Shown one piece after another: positions 23,337-31,208 of a stretch of DNA of 42,982 bases. The position numbers were made by a program, and so were the translations under genes. Numbering within the stretch: the stretch's first letter is position 1; the number at the start of each line of letters is the position of its first letter. The DNA lies in assembly GCA_016302505.1 (NCBI GenBank), contig JAEDNL010000005.1, forward strand, positions 1 through 42,982. The letters are read 5' to 3'. The notes under the pieces are model-generated. The model was given only the letters and a program-made list of their open reading frames with translations, was not told where the DNA came from and did no database searches. This DNA comes from Bacilli bacterium. GTDB taxonomy: Bacteria; Bacillota_I; Bacilli_A; RF39; UBA660.

Positions 23337-23579
23337 TTAAATGTTATTATGTATATAATATAAAGTTAATGTTTCAGTATCAAATAAATATATTGAGAAG
23401 TTATAAAATTTACTATCTTTGTTTAAACTAGTATCAGTATATTCTTTTAATCTATTTTGAGATTCCATTACTAGTTTAAATTCATTAAAGTACTCAGTTA
23501 AATCATTTATACTATCAGATGTAACTATATTATAATCTTTATTATTTATAGTTGTTTTTTCTTTTTGGACAATAAGACT
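23337..23579 (-). pseudogene. 5'-truncated reverse-strand coding remnant
   Basis: Reading the reverse strand from 23579 gives 80 open codons ending at TAA (23339-23337). The sequence has protein-like content (DYNIVTSDSINDLTEYFNEF, SKFYNFSIYLFDTETLTLYY) but begins right after stop codons and has no start or ribosome site at its 5' end; an internal ATG would leave about 40 residues. It looks like the C-terminal end of a lost gene. The family is not recognised. The next 130 bases, up to the promoter at 23717, show nothing I can name. Confidence 0.4.
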
Positions 23580-23716
23580 TTATTATAAACTATATGATAA
23601 GAAAACAATTGATTAGAAAATATTAAATATCATTATTAGACTAAATGTAACTTTTATATAATCATAGTTATTAAGTTGCATTTACCTCTTTAAATAATAT
23701 AACAAAGAGAAATAAG

Positions 23717-23745
23717 TTGACTTTTACTTCAATATGGAGTATAAT
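23717..23745 (+). promoter_or_regulatory. Strong promoter for the leader RNA and lysis-type genes
   Basis: TTGACT, an exact 17-base spacer and TATAAT make one of the best promoters in the window. Transcription should begin at about 23751, right at the first stem of the leader RNA. Confidence 0.8.
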
Positions 23746-23750
23746 ATACG

Positions 23751-23825
23751 CAGTTATGAGACAATGGGGGTTGTGGTAGCTTGTAACTGTTTAGAGACCT
23801 ATTGTATTAATAGGTCTCTATTTTT
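23751..23825 (+). ncRNA. Structured 5' leader with terminator (candidate riboswitch or attenuator)
   Basis: The predicted transcript starts with a closed element: CAGTTA (23751-23756) pairs with TAACTG (23784-23789), enclosing an ACAA/TTGT stem with a G-rich loop. It is followed by a 12-bp perfect hairpin (23792-23803 with 23809-23820) and five T residues, a strong terminator 25 bases before the start codon of the next gene. A structured element plus a terminator in front of a gene is the classic form of a transcription-attenuating leader. I could not match it to a riboswitch class I know. It could equally be a short independent RNA. Confidence 0.5.
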
Positions 23826-23850
23826 ATGAAAAAAGAAAGGTAAAGGGGTT

Positions 23851-24489
23851 ATGGAAAAATATTTGAATAAGTTAATGGAACAATTTATTAGTGCTAGAGG
23901 TATAAAACGTGTTGATGTTAATTCAAAGGAGTTTATAAAAGACTTTTGTAGATGGTTAAAAGAATATAAACATGCTAGTGAAAAATATTTATGTTTAGTT
24001 GAATGTGTTAATGATGGTCATACATATGATATGAATAGTGTAGAAATAGGAAAAGGGCTATATGATTCATTAGCAATAGATAAAATAACAACTATTATGA
24101 CACCATATTCTGATGGACTTGAAGAAAAAACTAAAAGTAAAATAATAACTGGAGAATTTTCTGCACGTGGATTTGGAAATGGACCAGTTGTATTAACAAA
24201 TGGAAGGTTATCACTAGTAGATGATAATATTAAAAGATATGTAACACACAATCCATATACACAAAGTGATATAAGAAACTGGGAAAGATTACAAGTTAGT
24301 GGAAAAGATATTACTGTAGGTGTATTTGGAAGTGTATATGATAAAAATATAGAAGAAAAAATAAAACAAATGAAAGATCTAAAAAATAGATTAATTTCAG
24401 GAAATACTACAGAAGAATATGGAACTATTGATTACATGTATTATTATTTTTTAAACTCTAATAATAAGAAATTAACTTTAAATAAATAG
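23851..24489 (+). CDS. Hypothetical protein upstream of the holin/M23 pair
   Basis: This 212-residue protein has an AAAGGGG ribosome site and lies directly behind the leader terminator. No signal peptide or membrane segment is visible. Notable segments are LNKLMEQFISARGIKRVD, GEFSARGFGNGPVVLTNGRL, SDIRNWERLQVSGKDITVGVFGSVYD and a helical tail. I do not recognise the family. Its place in front of a holin-like and an endopeptidase gene suggests a phage-derived or lysis-associated role, but this rests on context alone. Confidence 0.65.
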   Translation: MEKYLNKLMEQFISARGIKRVDVNSKEFIKDFCRWLKEYKHASEKYLCLVECVNDGHTYDMNSVEIGKGLYDSLAIDKITTIMTPYSDGLEEKTKSKIITGEFSARGFGNGPVVLTNGRLSLVDDNIKRYVTHNPYTQSDIRNWERLQVSGKDITVGVFGSVYDKNIEEKIKQMKDLKNRLISGNTTEEYGTIDYMYYYFLNSNNKKLTLNK

Positions 24490-24536
24490 ATTATTAGTAT
24501 TATTAGTTTACTATAATACTCAATAATCTTTTTTTA
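24488..24536 (+). terminator. Rho-independent terminator
   Basis: AGATTATT pairs with AATAATCT across a loop that itself contains a minor stem, followed by a T-run. It separates the 212-residue protein gene from the holin-like gene. Confidence 0.6.
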
Positions 24537-24562
24537 TAATAAAATATAATGGGTGAAGAAAT

Positions 24563-24877
24563 ATGAATATTGATCTAATTAAAATGTTACTTGTTATATC
24601 ATGTGCATCTAGTATATTAAGTACTGCATTTGTACAAAAGATTAAAACTGCATCTATCATTAAATGTAACTCATGTTTATTGTATATTTCATTTTTTATA
24701 TCTATGTTATTTGGTGTTGTTTTTACATTATCATTTACTAAATATAATGTTATAGAGTCTTTATGGGTAGGACTTTTTAGTTTTCTTGGAGCTGATTCAT
24801 TATATAAAGCTTTTGAAGATAAGATATTCTCATCATATTCTAAATTACAAAATGTTACTGAAATTAAGAGGGATTAA
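24563..24877 (+). CDS. Small membrane protein, holin-like
   Basis: This 104-residue protein has hydrophobic segments at about 4-24, 41-60 and 67-90 and a charged C-terminal tail (KLQNVTEIKRD), the size and shape of a phage holin. The M23 endopeptidase gene begins 2 bp after its stop, matching a holin-endolysin order. No family-specific motif can be named, so holin is inferred from size, topology and neighbour. A TATAAT-like box and a GGGTGAAG ribosome site precede the ATG. Confidence 0.6.
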   Translation: MNIDLIKMLLVISCASSILSTAFVQKIKTASIIKCNSCLLYISFFISMLFGVVFTLSFTKYNVIESLWVGLFSFLGADSLYKAFEDKIFSSYSKLQNVTEIKRD

Positions 24878-24879
24878 TT

Positions 24880-25500
24880 ATGAAATTAATTTTTCCATGT
24901 GATTATATTGGAATCACCCAAGGATATAAATCATCTCATAAAGCAATTGATATGGGTTGGAGCACTAGTAATGGAGGACCAAATCATAATATTTTAGCAC
25001 CATATGATGGAGTTATTACATATGTTAAAAATAATGTTAGAACTAGAAGTACTTCAAGTAGAACATATGGAAACTATATTAAAATTAATCATGGTAATGG
25101 AGTAGTTACTTTAGTAGCTCATCTAAAATATGATAGTATAAAAGTAAAAGTAGGAGATAAAGTTAAAACTGGGGATGTACTTGGAGTTATGGGAAATACT
25201 GGTTATTCATTTGGAGTACATTGTCATTATGAAGTAATAATAAATAATACTAAAGTAAATCCATTAAAATATACATATTATACTAAAAAACAAGTTGTTG
25301 GTAAAAATACATTAAATAAATATAAACCTATGTTATTAGAAAGTGAGGATAAAAAGATGGAAGAGCCTACTATTAATGAACAAGTTAAAGAAGAAGTTAA
25401 ACCTACTGTAGATGATACATTATTTGAATATATTTGTAATAAGAGTGGTATGTATAAAATATATCTAAATGAAGGAGAAAAACTTGTAATAAAAGATTAG
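24880..25500 (+). CDS. M23 (LytM/lysostaphin-type) endopeptidase
   Basis: This 206-residue protein carries an M23 peptidase domain at about 10-130. Zinc ligands are H20 and D24 (SHKAIDMGW) and H116 in HCH (H114-H116), with H81 in VAHL as the expected catalytic base. It cuts peptide cross-bridges in peptidoglycan. There is no signal peptide, as in phage endolysins that depend on a holin. A flexible Glu/Lys/Pro linker (about 155-180) leads to a C-terminal stretch of about 25 residues (FEYICNKSGMYKIYLNEGEK), possibly a binding element. Coupled to the holin-like gene. Confidence 0.88.
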   Translation: MKLIFPCDYIGITQGYKSSHKAIDMGWSTSNGGPNHNILAPYDGVITYVKNNVRTRSTSSRTYGNYIKINHGNGVVTLVAHLKYDSIKVKVGDKVKTGDVLGVMGNTGYSFGVHCHYEVIINNTKVNPLKYTYYTKKQVVGKNTLNKYKPMLLESEDKKMEEPTINEQVKEEVKPTVDDTLFEYICNKSGMYKIYLNEGEKLVIKD

Positions 25501-25502
25501 TA

Positions 25503-25530
25503 TAAGTACACAATTTGTGTACTTTTTAGT
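25503..25530 (+). terminator. Rho-independent terminator after the M23 gene
   Basis: AGTACACAA pairs with TTGTGTACT and is followed by TTTTT. Confidence 0.85.
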
Positions 25531-25575
25531 TGATTTGATACTTAATTATTTATATAATATTAGTGGAGGAAAACT

Positions 25576-26115
25576 ATGATCGATGAAAATGAAGTTAAAA
25601 ATAAAATGAATAAAGTTATAGAAAACTTAGAAAGTAGATTTGTAACTATAAGAGCAGGAAGAGCTAATCCTAATATTTTAAATGGTATTATGGTTGATTA
25701 CTATGGAACACCAACACCTATACAAAGTTTAGCTACTATTAGTATTCCTGAAGCTAGAGTACTTAGTATCAAACCATTTGATAAGTCTTCTCTTAAGAAT
25801 ATGGAAAAAGCCATATATGAGGCTAATTTAGGTATTGCTCCTACAAATAATGGTGAGGTTATAATGCTTACTGTACCTGAACTTACAGGTGAAACTAGAA
25901 GAGATTATGTTCGTCAAGCATCATCTATGGCAGAAGAGGCTAAAATAGCTCTTAGAAATGTAAGACAAGATGAAAATAATAAAATTAAAAAGAGTGAAAT
26001 GACTGATGATGAAAAAGATATGTGTTTAGAAATAGTACAAGATTTAATAAATAAATATAATAAAATAGTTGAAGAAAAATTCAAGGAAAAAGAAACTGAA
26101 CTTACTAATATTTAG
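25576..26115 (+). CDS. frr: Ribosome recycling factor
   Basis: At 179 residues this is a normal ribosome recycling factor, which with EF-G splits post-termination ribosomes. Family motifs include FVTIRAGRANPNIL, VDYYGTPTPIQSLA, IKPFDKSSLKNMEKAI, DLGIAPTNNGEV-like LGIAPTNNGEVI, and LTGETRRDYV with the C-terminal helical hairpin. A GGAGG site precedes the ATG. The last codons and the overlapping terminator (CTTACTAA/TTAGTGAG) are part of the 29-bp sequence that recurs at 29551, the outer repeat of an inserted composite element. Confidence 0.96.
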   Translation: MIDENEVKNKMNKVIENLESRFVTIRAGRANPNILNGIMVDYYGTPTPIQSLATISIPEARVLSIKPFDKSSLKNMEKAIYEANLGIAPTNNGEVIMLTVPELTGETRRDYVRQASSMAEEAKIALRNVRQDENNKIKKSEMTDDEKDMCLEIVQDLINKYNKIVEEKFKEKETELTNI

Positions 26116-26128
26116 TGAGTTTTTTTCT
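26100..26128 (+). repeat. 29-bp direct repeat (left), likely target duplication
   Basis: This 29-bp sequence, spanning the last frr codons, stop and terminator T-run, recurs exactly at 29551-29579. Together the copies bracket both insertion-sequence remnants and the genes between them. Members of the IS1202 group are known for unusually long target duplications of about this size. Confidence 0.85.
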
Positions 26129-26129
26129 A

Positions 26130-26654
26130 TCAATAATTTAGGAAAATGTCTTAAATTTTTTTAAACATTAACGGGAAAATATTCTCGTTTTTGTTTGTAA
26201 TGATATAACTTATTCAATTGATGTAAATGACAAGTTCATAAATTCATGTTTCACATCATTGACATCAATTTTCATAAGATGTTTTTTGTATCTAACAAAC
26301 GAGAAACTCAAGCTCAAGCATATTGGTGTTGATTATGACTTTTCTCAATTTGTTTTAGAAAAGAATTTAATTTCCGTGGGTTGTTTTGAGCGATTGCCGC
26401 TTGTAAATGCAGATTTGCCTTTCTCCTTATATTTAATAATAAGACGATCAATTTGTCTTCTTGATATACCAAGTTTTTTTACTAGCTTGATTTTTGCTGC
26501 CGTTATGGTCAACTAATTCTTCAATAATTTCGTATTTTTCTTGTTCATTCATTTTTAATTCTACCTCTTTCATTTTGTCACCTAGGTGACATATTATATA
26601 ACAGTGAGACATTTTCGCAAGTTAACACTTAAGACATTATCATAAATTAATCAT
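26130..26654 (-). mobile_element. Insertion-sequence remnant, IS1202-like (left copy)
   Basis: The reverse strand encodes the start of a transposase (MNEQEKYEIIEELVDHNGSK, then SRRQIDRLIIKYKEKGKSAF), recognisable as the helix-turn-helix region of IS1202/ISNCY-type transposases. It is broken by one extra T in the run near 26473-26479 and lacks the catalytic domain. The ends (AATTTAGGAAAATGTCTTAA near 26137, and on the other strand AATTTATGATAATGTCTTAA near 26650) form imperfect terminal inverted repeats. About 525 bp remain, so most of the element is deleted. The same remnant recurs at 29130-29550. Confidence 0.75.
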
Positions 26655-26731
26655 AAAATTGAAAGCATAATGCGTCAAAGTTTACAAAACTTTTTTTGCG
26701 TGTTATAATTTAGATGATAGAAGGTGAGATT

Positions 26732-28546
26732 TTGGATAATGATATAGAGAAATTAAAAGCACAAGGTTATACCGAAGAGCAAATAAATGTTATTTTAGGA
26801 AATACTAAAATAAATGTGTCGGATAACCCTATGGGTGAAAATCGTGAGGATAGAGGTGTTAATGTATCTGCTGATGGTCATACTAAGAAAACCAGTAATA
26901 TTATGATGGGGTATAATAGAGATGGTGTTATCTTAACAAATGGTGAATATGTTCCTTTAGAAGAGGTTGAAAAAGCTCTTTTTACAGCTTTAAGTACACA
27001 TGGTAATAATGTGAAGGTTGCTTGCGTAAGAACTGGAAAAGTTATATCTCCATTAGAAATGGTTGAAAAAATATCATCAACTGTCAAAAAAGCTTCTGTA
27101 ATTAAGTTGAATGGTCAAAGTGTTAATGTCAAAAATCAAGATACTCAAACATTAGCAATTAAAGGAAAACAGAAAATAGATTTCATTAATAAAGGGCTTA
27201 TGATGTTGGGAAATGAGGGGATTAAACTTCCTAATGGTGAGTATGTACAGGCTTCAGAAGTTCAAAATGCTATTAAAGATTATGTAATTCTAAAAGAACC
27301 TGAAGCAAAACAAGAAGTTCAAAATGATAATGAAGATTATGTAATTCTAACAGAACCTGAAGCAAAACAAAATGAAGTTCAAAATGCTAATAAAGATTCT
27401 GTAATTCTAACAGAACCTGAAGCAAAACAAAATACGGTTAAAAAAGTAGTTTCGAGAGGTAAAACAAAATGGAAATCTTGGCCAATTATTTTAGCATCAG
27501 TCATGCTTGTAATTTCTATGGTTGGTGTTAGTCATTCAAAAAATTTAGTAGGTCAAGCAGTTGATACTACTTCTAATTTAGAGTTTGTAATTGATTCTTA
27601 TGATGTGGAAAATGTATATGAAACTGCAGAAGAGATTGCAGAACGTGCGCTATCTAAATTTGAGATAGGAAAAAGTGTAGAAGTCCAAGAAGGTGTAACA
27701 TATCACGAATCCAGTGATTATGATTTAGGTGGGGCTAATAAATCAGGTGTTTTTGGAAAAGGGCTAAGAGATGCAGGAAATTATACAGCTGATTTGTTTT
27801 CAATAATAAGTGGAAACCGGATTGTGAAAGTATCAAGTCTTGATGGAACTAATTTGAATGATGTTGCTATAGAAGCTGCTCAAGAATTGGGAGTTCCACT
27901 AGAATCTTTGACTATTCGAGTACATTTAGGTGGCCCAGTATCTGGATGGGTAGATATAACAGATCTTATGAATTCGGATGATTTAGTTCCCCAAGTGATT
28001 GAGCAAAATACTATTCTTGATAAAAAATATACTGGTGTTCAAGAAAATTTTGAAGGCTCTATATCTTTTGTAACTGATCATGGTGAAGTTCAAGCTAATG
28101 TATTAGATCAAAATGGAAATTTACTTCCATCAGGATCTATAGTTGTTGCTAGTGATGGTCAAGAGTATAAATTAGCTTCTTTAACTGAAAGTTCGTTAGA
28201 AAATATTTCAGAAATTAATAATACAAATTCCAAACAGGTTACTTTTGGATTACAAAATTTGACTACATTAGAGGCATTTGCATCGGCAGCAACTTTTGTT
28301 TTAGGAGAATTATTAACAAAGAAAAAAGAAAAAGAGGAAAAAGAAGAAAAAGAAGAAAAAGAAGTTACGGAAGAAGATCAAAAAAAGTTAGATAATGCTA
28401 AGAAAAAGTTTGGCTCTAATAGTAAATTTGAGCGTTTCGTAGATAAACTTCGTGGCAGAAAACCAAATTGGAAAAAAATAACTTCTTATATGAGAAAAGA
28501 CAAAGATGAAATGTATGAAAAAGATGAAGGGACACCTAAATTATGA
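26732..28546 (+). CDS. Bitopic membrane protein with internal repeats, unknown function
   Basis: This protein of about 604 residues has an N-terminal soluble part, three imperfect 20-residue repeats ending in VILTEPEAKQ (nt 27257-27433), one membrane segment (about 250-268, PIILASVMLVISMVGVS) and an outer part of about 340 residues with a Lys/Glu-rich stretch (KKEKEEKEEKEEKE). Early GEYVPLEEVEKAL and GEYVQASEVQNAI look like two copies of a small domain. The TTG at 26732 is preferred because AAGGTGAG lies 4-5 bases upstream and the TATAAT at 26704-26709 would place the transcript start at about the alternative ATG (26714). It is the main cargo of the composite element. The family is not recognised. 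Confidence 0.7.
   Translation: MDNDIEKLKAQGYTEEQINVILGNTKINVSDNPMGENREDRGVNVSADGHTKKTSNIMMGYNRDGVILTNGEYVPLEEVEKALFTALSTHGNNVKVACVRTGKVISPLEMVEKISSTVKKASVIKLNGQSVNVKNQDTQTLAIKGKQKIDFINKGLMMLGNEGIKLPNGEYVQASEVQNAIKDYVILKEPEAKQEVQNDNEDYVILTEPEAKQNEVQNANKDSVILTEPEAKQNTVKKVVSRGKTKWKSWPIILASVMLVISMVGVSHSKNLVGQAVDTTSNLEFVIDSYDVENVYETAEEIAERALSKFEIGKSVEVQEGVTYHESSDYDLGGANKSGVFGKGLRDAGNYTADLFSIISGNRIVKVSSLDGTNLNDVAIEAAQELGVPLESLTIRVHLGGPVSGWVDITDLMNSDDLVPQVIEQNTILDKKYTGVQENFEGSISFVTDHGEVQANVLDQNGNLLPSGSIVVASDGQEYKLASLTESSLENISEINNTNSKQVTFGLQNLTTLEAFASAATFVLGELLTKKKEKEEKEEKEEKEVTEEDQKKLDNAKKKFGSNSKFERFVDKLRGRKPNWKKITSYMRKDKDEMYEKDEGTPKL
27257..27433 (+). repeat. Three tandem 57-60-bp repeats inside the membrane-protein gene
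   Basis: Units start at 27257, 27314 and 27374, each with GAAGTTCAAAATG, GATTATGTAATTCTAA (or close) and GAACCTGAAGCAAAACAA. They encode 19-20 residues each, keep the frame, and could vary in number by slippage. Confidence 0.8.
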
Positions 28547-28839
28547 TTAATGCTGAATTTGATGAATATGTTGAGACATTCAAAAAATTACCACTTTTAA
28601 AGAAGAAAGATCTTACTATTCAGGAAATTAAAGTTTTGATTGCGTTACTTTGCAAATTGAATAAAGATTTAAATGTGGATGATAGAATACTTTTAAATAA
28701 AGAAATTTTAGATCTTCAAAAAGATACTCAAACAGAGGATGATTTTGTCGAAGCGGTATTTGTTTATATAAATATAATAAAAGAAACTTTATCGGATTAC
28801 TTAGATGTAATTACTGATATTTTGTATGAGGAGGAATAG
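28543..28839 (+). CDS. Small hypothetical protein in the composite element
   Basis: This 98-residue acidic helical protein (ETFKKLPLLKKKDLTIQEIK, ILDLQKDTQTEDDFVEAVFVY) overlaps the membrane-protein gene by 4 bp in an ATGA junction, so it is translationally coupled. No motif is recognised. Its close coupling suggests that it acts with the membrane protein. Confidence 0.7.
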   Translation: MINAEFDEYVETFKKLPLLKKKDLTIQEIKVLIALLCKLNKDLNVDDRILLNKEILDLQKDTQTEDDFVEAVFVYINIIKETLSDYLDVITDILYEEE

Positions 28840-28840
28840 T

Positions 28841-29068
28841 ATGAAATTGGAAAATGGTGAAGTAATAACATTAGATGATGGAAAAGAATACATAGTTTTT
28901 AATTCAATTTTAAAAGAAGGGGTTAATTATGTATTTTTGATAAGTAATTTCAAGCCTGTAGAAATATGCTTTGCTAAAGAAATTATTGATGGTGAAAATA
29001 TTTCTTTAGAGATTATAAATGATCAAAAACAAAAAGAAGAATTAATGAAATACTTTGATGTAAGATAG
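28841..29068 (+). CDS. Small hypothetical protein, DUF1292-like
   Basis: This 75-residue protein starts at the ATG at 28841, one base after the preceding stop, with GAGGAGG inside the previous gene; a frame-open ATG at 28826 lies on that ribosome site. LENGEVITLDDGKEYIVF and the later strand-rich half resemble DUF1292-type small proteins, as does the protein encoded at 38796. This is a weak similarity. Function is unknown. It is the last gene before the right insertion-sequence remnant. Confidence 0.6.
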   Translation: MKLENGEVITLDDGKEYIVFNSILKEGVNYVFLISNFKPVEICFAKEIIDGENISLEIINDQKQKEELMKYFDVR

Positions 29069-29129
29069 TATAAAATTGTTTGAATTAAAAAAATTAGAAA
29101 ATTTAATAAAACAGTGCTTGAAATCATTG

Positions 29130-29550
29130 TCAATAATTTAGGAAAATGTCTTAAATTTTTTTAAATATTAACGGGAAAATATTCTCGTTTTTGTTTGTAA
29201 TGATATAACTTATTCAATTGATGTAAATGACAAGTTCATAAATTCATGTTTCACATCATTGACATCAATTTTCATAAGATGTTTTTTGTATCTAACAAAC
29301 GAGAAACTCAAGCTCAAGCATATTGGTGTTGATTATGACTTTTCTCAATTTGTCTTCTTGATATATCAAGTTTTTTACTAGCTCGATTTTTGCTTCCATT
29401 ATGGTCAACTAGTTCTTTAATGATTTCGTATTTTTCTTGTTCATTCATTTTTAAGTCTACCTCTTTCATTTTATCACCTAAGTGACATATTATATAACAG
29501 TGAGACATGTTCGCAAGTTAACACTTAAGACATTATCATAAATTAATCAT
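29130..29550 (-). mobile_element. Insertion-sequence remnant, IS1202-like (right copy)
   Basis: This is nearly identical to 26130-26654 in the same orientation, but about 100 bp shorter: the stretch between two CAATTTGT octamers of the left copy is missing, so it is a further deletion. Here the transposase start is in frame (MNEQEKYEIIKELVDHNGSK, then SRRQIEKS) but ends after about 50-60 residues. It abuts the right copy of the 29-bp repeat. Confidence 0.75.
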
Positions 29551-29579
29551 ACTTACTAATATTTAGTGAGTTTTTTTCT
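29551..29579 (+). repeat. 29-bp direct repeat (right), copy of the frr 3' end
   Basis: It is identical to 26100-26128. It is directly followed by unrelated sequence leading to the next operon. Confidence 0.85.
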
Positions 29580-29632
29580 TGTTATAAATCTCAGTATATG
29601 GTATAATTATTTAAGAATAGTGAGGTAGTAGT

Positions 29633-31006
29633 ATGTATAGTATTGAATCTTCTAATTTAGCTGTTAATAATTTTAATGAGTATTTAAAATTTTATTTATT
29701 TAAACTTCAAAGTTCTTTAGATACTGTTATGATAGAGTTAGAATCTGAAAGTGAGATATCTAAAATTAAAGAATGTTTAACTGCTAGGGAAATATTAAAA
29801 TACAAAGATACTATTATTAGATTAGATGATAGTTTAATAACACAATATAAAATAATAGAATATTATTTAAAAGGAGGAGCACCAGAAGCACCTCAAGTTT
29901 ATGCTGCGATTAATAATATAAAAAACAGTGAAATATTAAATAGTACTAGTCGTACTCAAAGTAATAATGTTAAAAAAGCTGAATTAACTGATGAAATAAA
30001 CAAAGTTAAAAATATTATAGAAAATAAAGAAGTAGATTTTGATTATTATGTTTCATTATTAAATGAAAGTGATTTATCTGAAAATGACAAATTAAGTTTA
30101 CTTGCATTAAAGGCATTTGAAAGTACAAAATATATTAAAAAAGATATGTCTCCATCATTAGAAAGTATAATATCTTCTGTTGAATCAAAAGAAGAAAATG
30201 TTGATTTTAGTGATTTATTAAATAGATTTGCTGAATTAACTGAAAAGGCAAATGTTCTTAAAAATAAATATTATTATTTATTTGATGGTAAAACTAATAG
30301 TCAATTAAGTTATCACTTTGAAGCAGTAAAAGCATATGGAGATAACTTTATTCAAAATGTTAGAAATTATTCATATAAAGAAGGCGCAATGATTGCATGT
30401 TTATATCATATTGCTAAGATTGTAGAGGATATTAAATCTATTAATACTAATGGAACAGTTGCAGATAGAGAGTTATATGAACTTTATTTAAATGAAATGG
30501 AAGAAGTTATAGACTTATCAAGTGAAGTATCTACTTATATTGATCAAATAAATAAAGAAAAAGAAGATAAGCCATCAAGTATATTATATTTTACTGATAC
30601 TCATGGAAGATTGTTATTTGATTTATCAAAATTTGATAGTGATGATAGAAAAAGTATCGAAACATTAATTAGTAAACTTGAAAATGGTCAATATGACTTT
30701 ATAAAAGGTGGAATAAAATCATCTATGGTTAATGGTAGTATTACACCAATATATATAAATAAATCAGGTAGAATTGGTTGTTCATATATAAGATTAGATG
30801 ATAATATGGTACTTTTATTAACTTGTGATACATTAAAATATGTATATGATAAAACTCTTTCAATAGAAAAAAGAAATATAGATTATATTAAAAAACTAAA
30901 AGAAGACTTTAAAAAGTTAAGTGAAGAAGAAAAACAACAAATGATAAGAGAACAAGATGAACTTAGATTTAATATGACTCTTAATGAAAGTGAGGCAGTA
31001 TTATGA
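29633..31006 (+). CDS. Hypothetical protein, first gene of an unknown operon
   Basis: This 457-residue protein is soluble and largely helical, with a strand-rich part near the end (SILYFTDTHGRLLFDLSKF, SYIRLDDNMVLLLTCDTLKY) and a charged helical tail. It has a GAGGTAG ribosome site. The next gene overlaps it in an ATGA junction, and two more coupled genes follow. None of the four is recognised. The strand-rich module resembles small toxin-like folds in its order, but I would not assign it. Confidence 0.7.
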   Translation: MYSIESSNLAVNNFNEYLKFYLFKLQSSLDTVMIELESESEISKIKECLTAREILKYKDTIIRLDDSLITQYKIIEYYLKGGAPEAPQVYAAINNIKNSEILNSTSRTQSNNVKKAELTDEINKVKNIIENKEVDFDYYVSLLNESDLSENDKLSLLALKAFESTKYIKKDMSPSLESIISSVESKEENVDFSDLLNRFAELTEKANVLKNKYYYLFDGKTNSQLSYHFEAVKAYGDNFIQNVRNYSYKEGAMIACLYHIAKIVEDIKSINTNGTVADRELYELYLNEMEEVIDLSSEVSTYIDQINKEKEDKPSSILYFTDTHGRLLFDLSKFDSDDRKSIETLISKLENGQYDFIKGGIKSSMVNGSITPIYINKSGRIGCSYIRLDDNMVLLLTCDTLKYVYDKTLSIEKRNIDYIKKLKEDFKKLSEEEKQQMIREQDELRFNMTLNESEAVL

Positions 31007-31200
31007 GTGATAAATTAAATATATTGTTTAATCAAATTAAGAATGAATGTTTAAATCTTATATCTAAAAAGAAAGTTAATTTAGATGATTTGTCTTTTGC
31101 ACTTGGAATGGATAAAGATAAGATGTATGACTTATTTAAGAATAAAAATGAAGATTTTTCTATTTATTTAAAAATGTATGATGTTTTAGTAGAATGGTAG
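31003..31200 (+). CDS. Small protein with a possible helix-turn-helix
   Basis: The 65 residues contain LDDLSFALGMDKDKMYDLF, which fits a helix-turn-helix of the Cro/C1 type (two helices around the FALGM turn, then a recognition-like helix), followed by a short tail. It is coupled to the preceding gene by an ATGA overlap and carries the ribosome site of the next gene. It may regulate the operon. Assignment by pattern only. Confidence 0.55.
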   Translation: MSDKLNILFNQIKNECLNLISKKKVNLDDLSFALGMDKDKMYDLFKNKNEDFSIYLKMYDVLVEW

Positions 31201-31208
31201 GTGAATTT

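Noticed and set aside
26259..26516. Forward open frame of 85 codons after frr
   Set aside because: It lies antisense to the transposase fragment of the left insertion-sequence remnant, and the matching frame in the right copy is broken.
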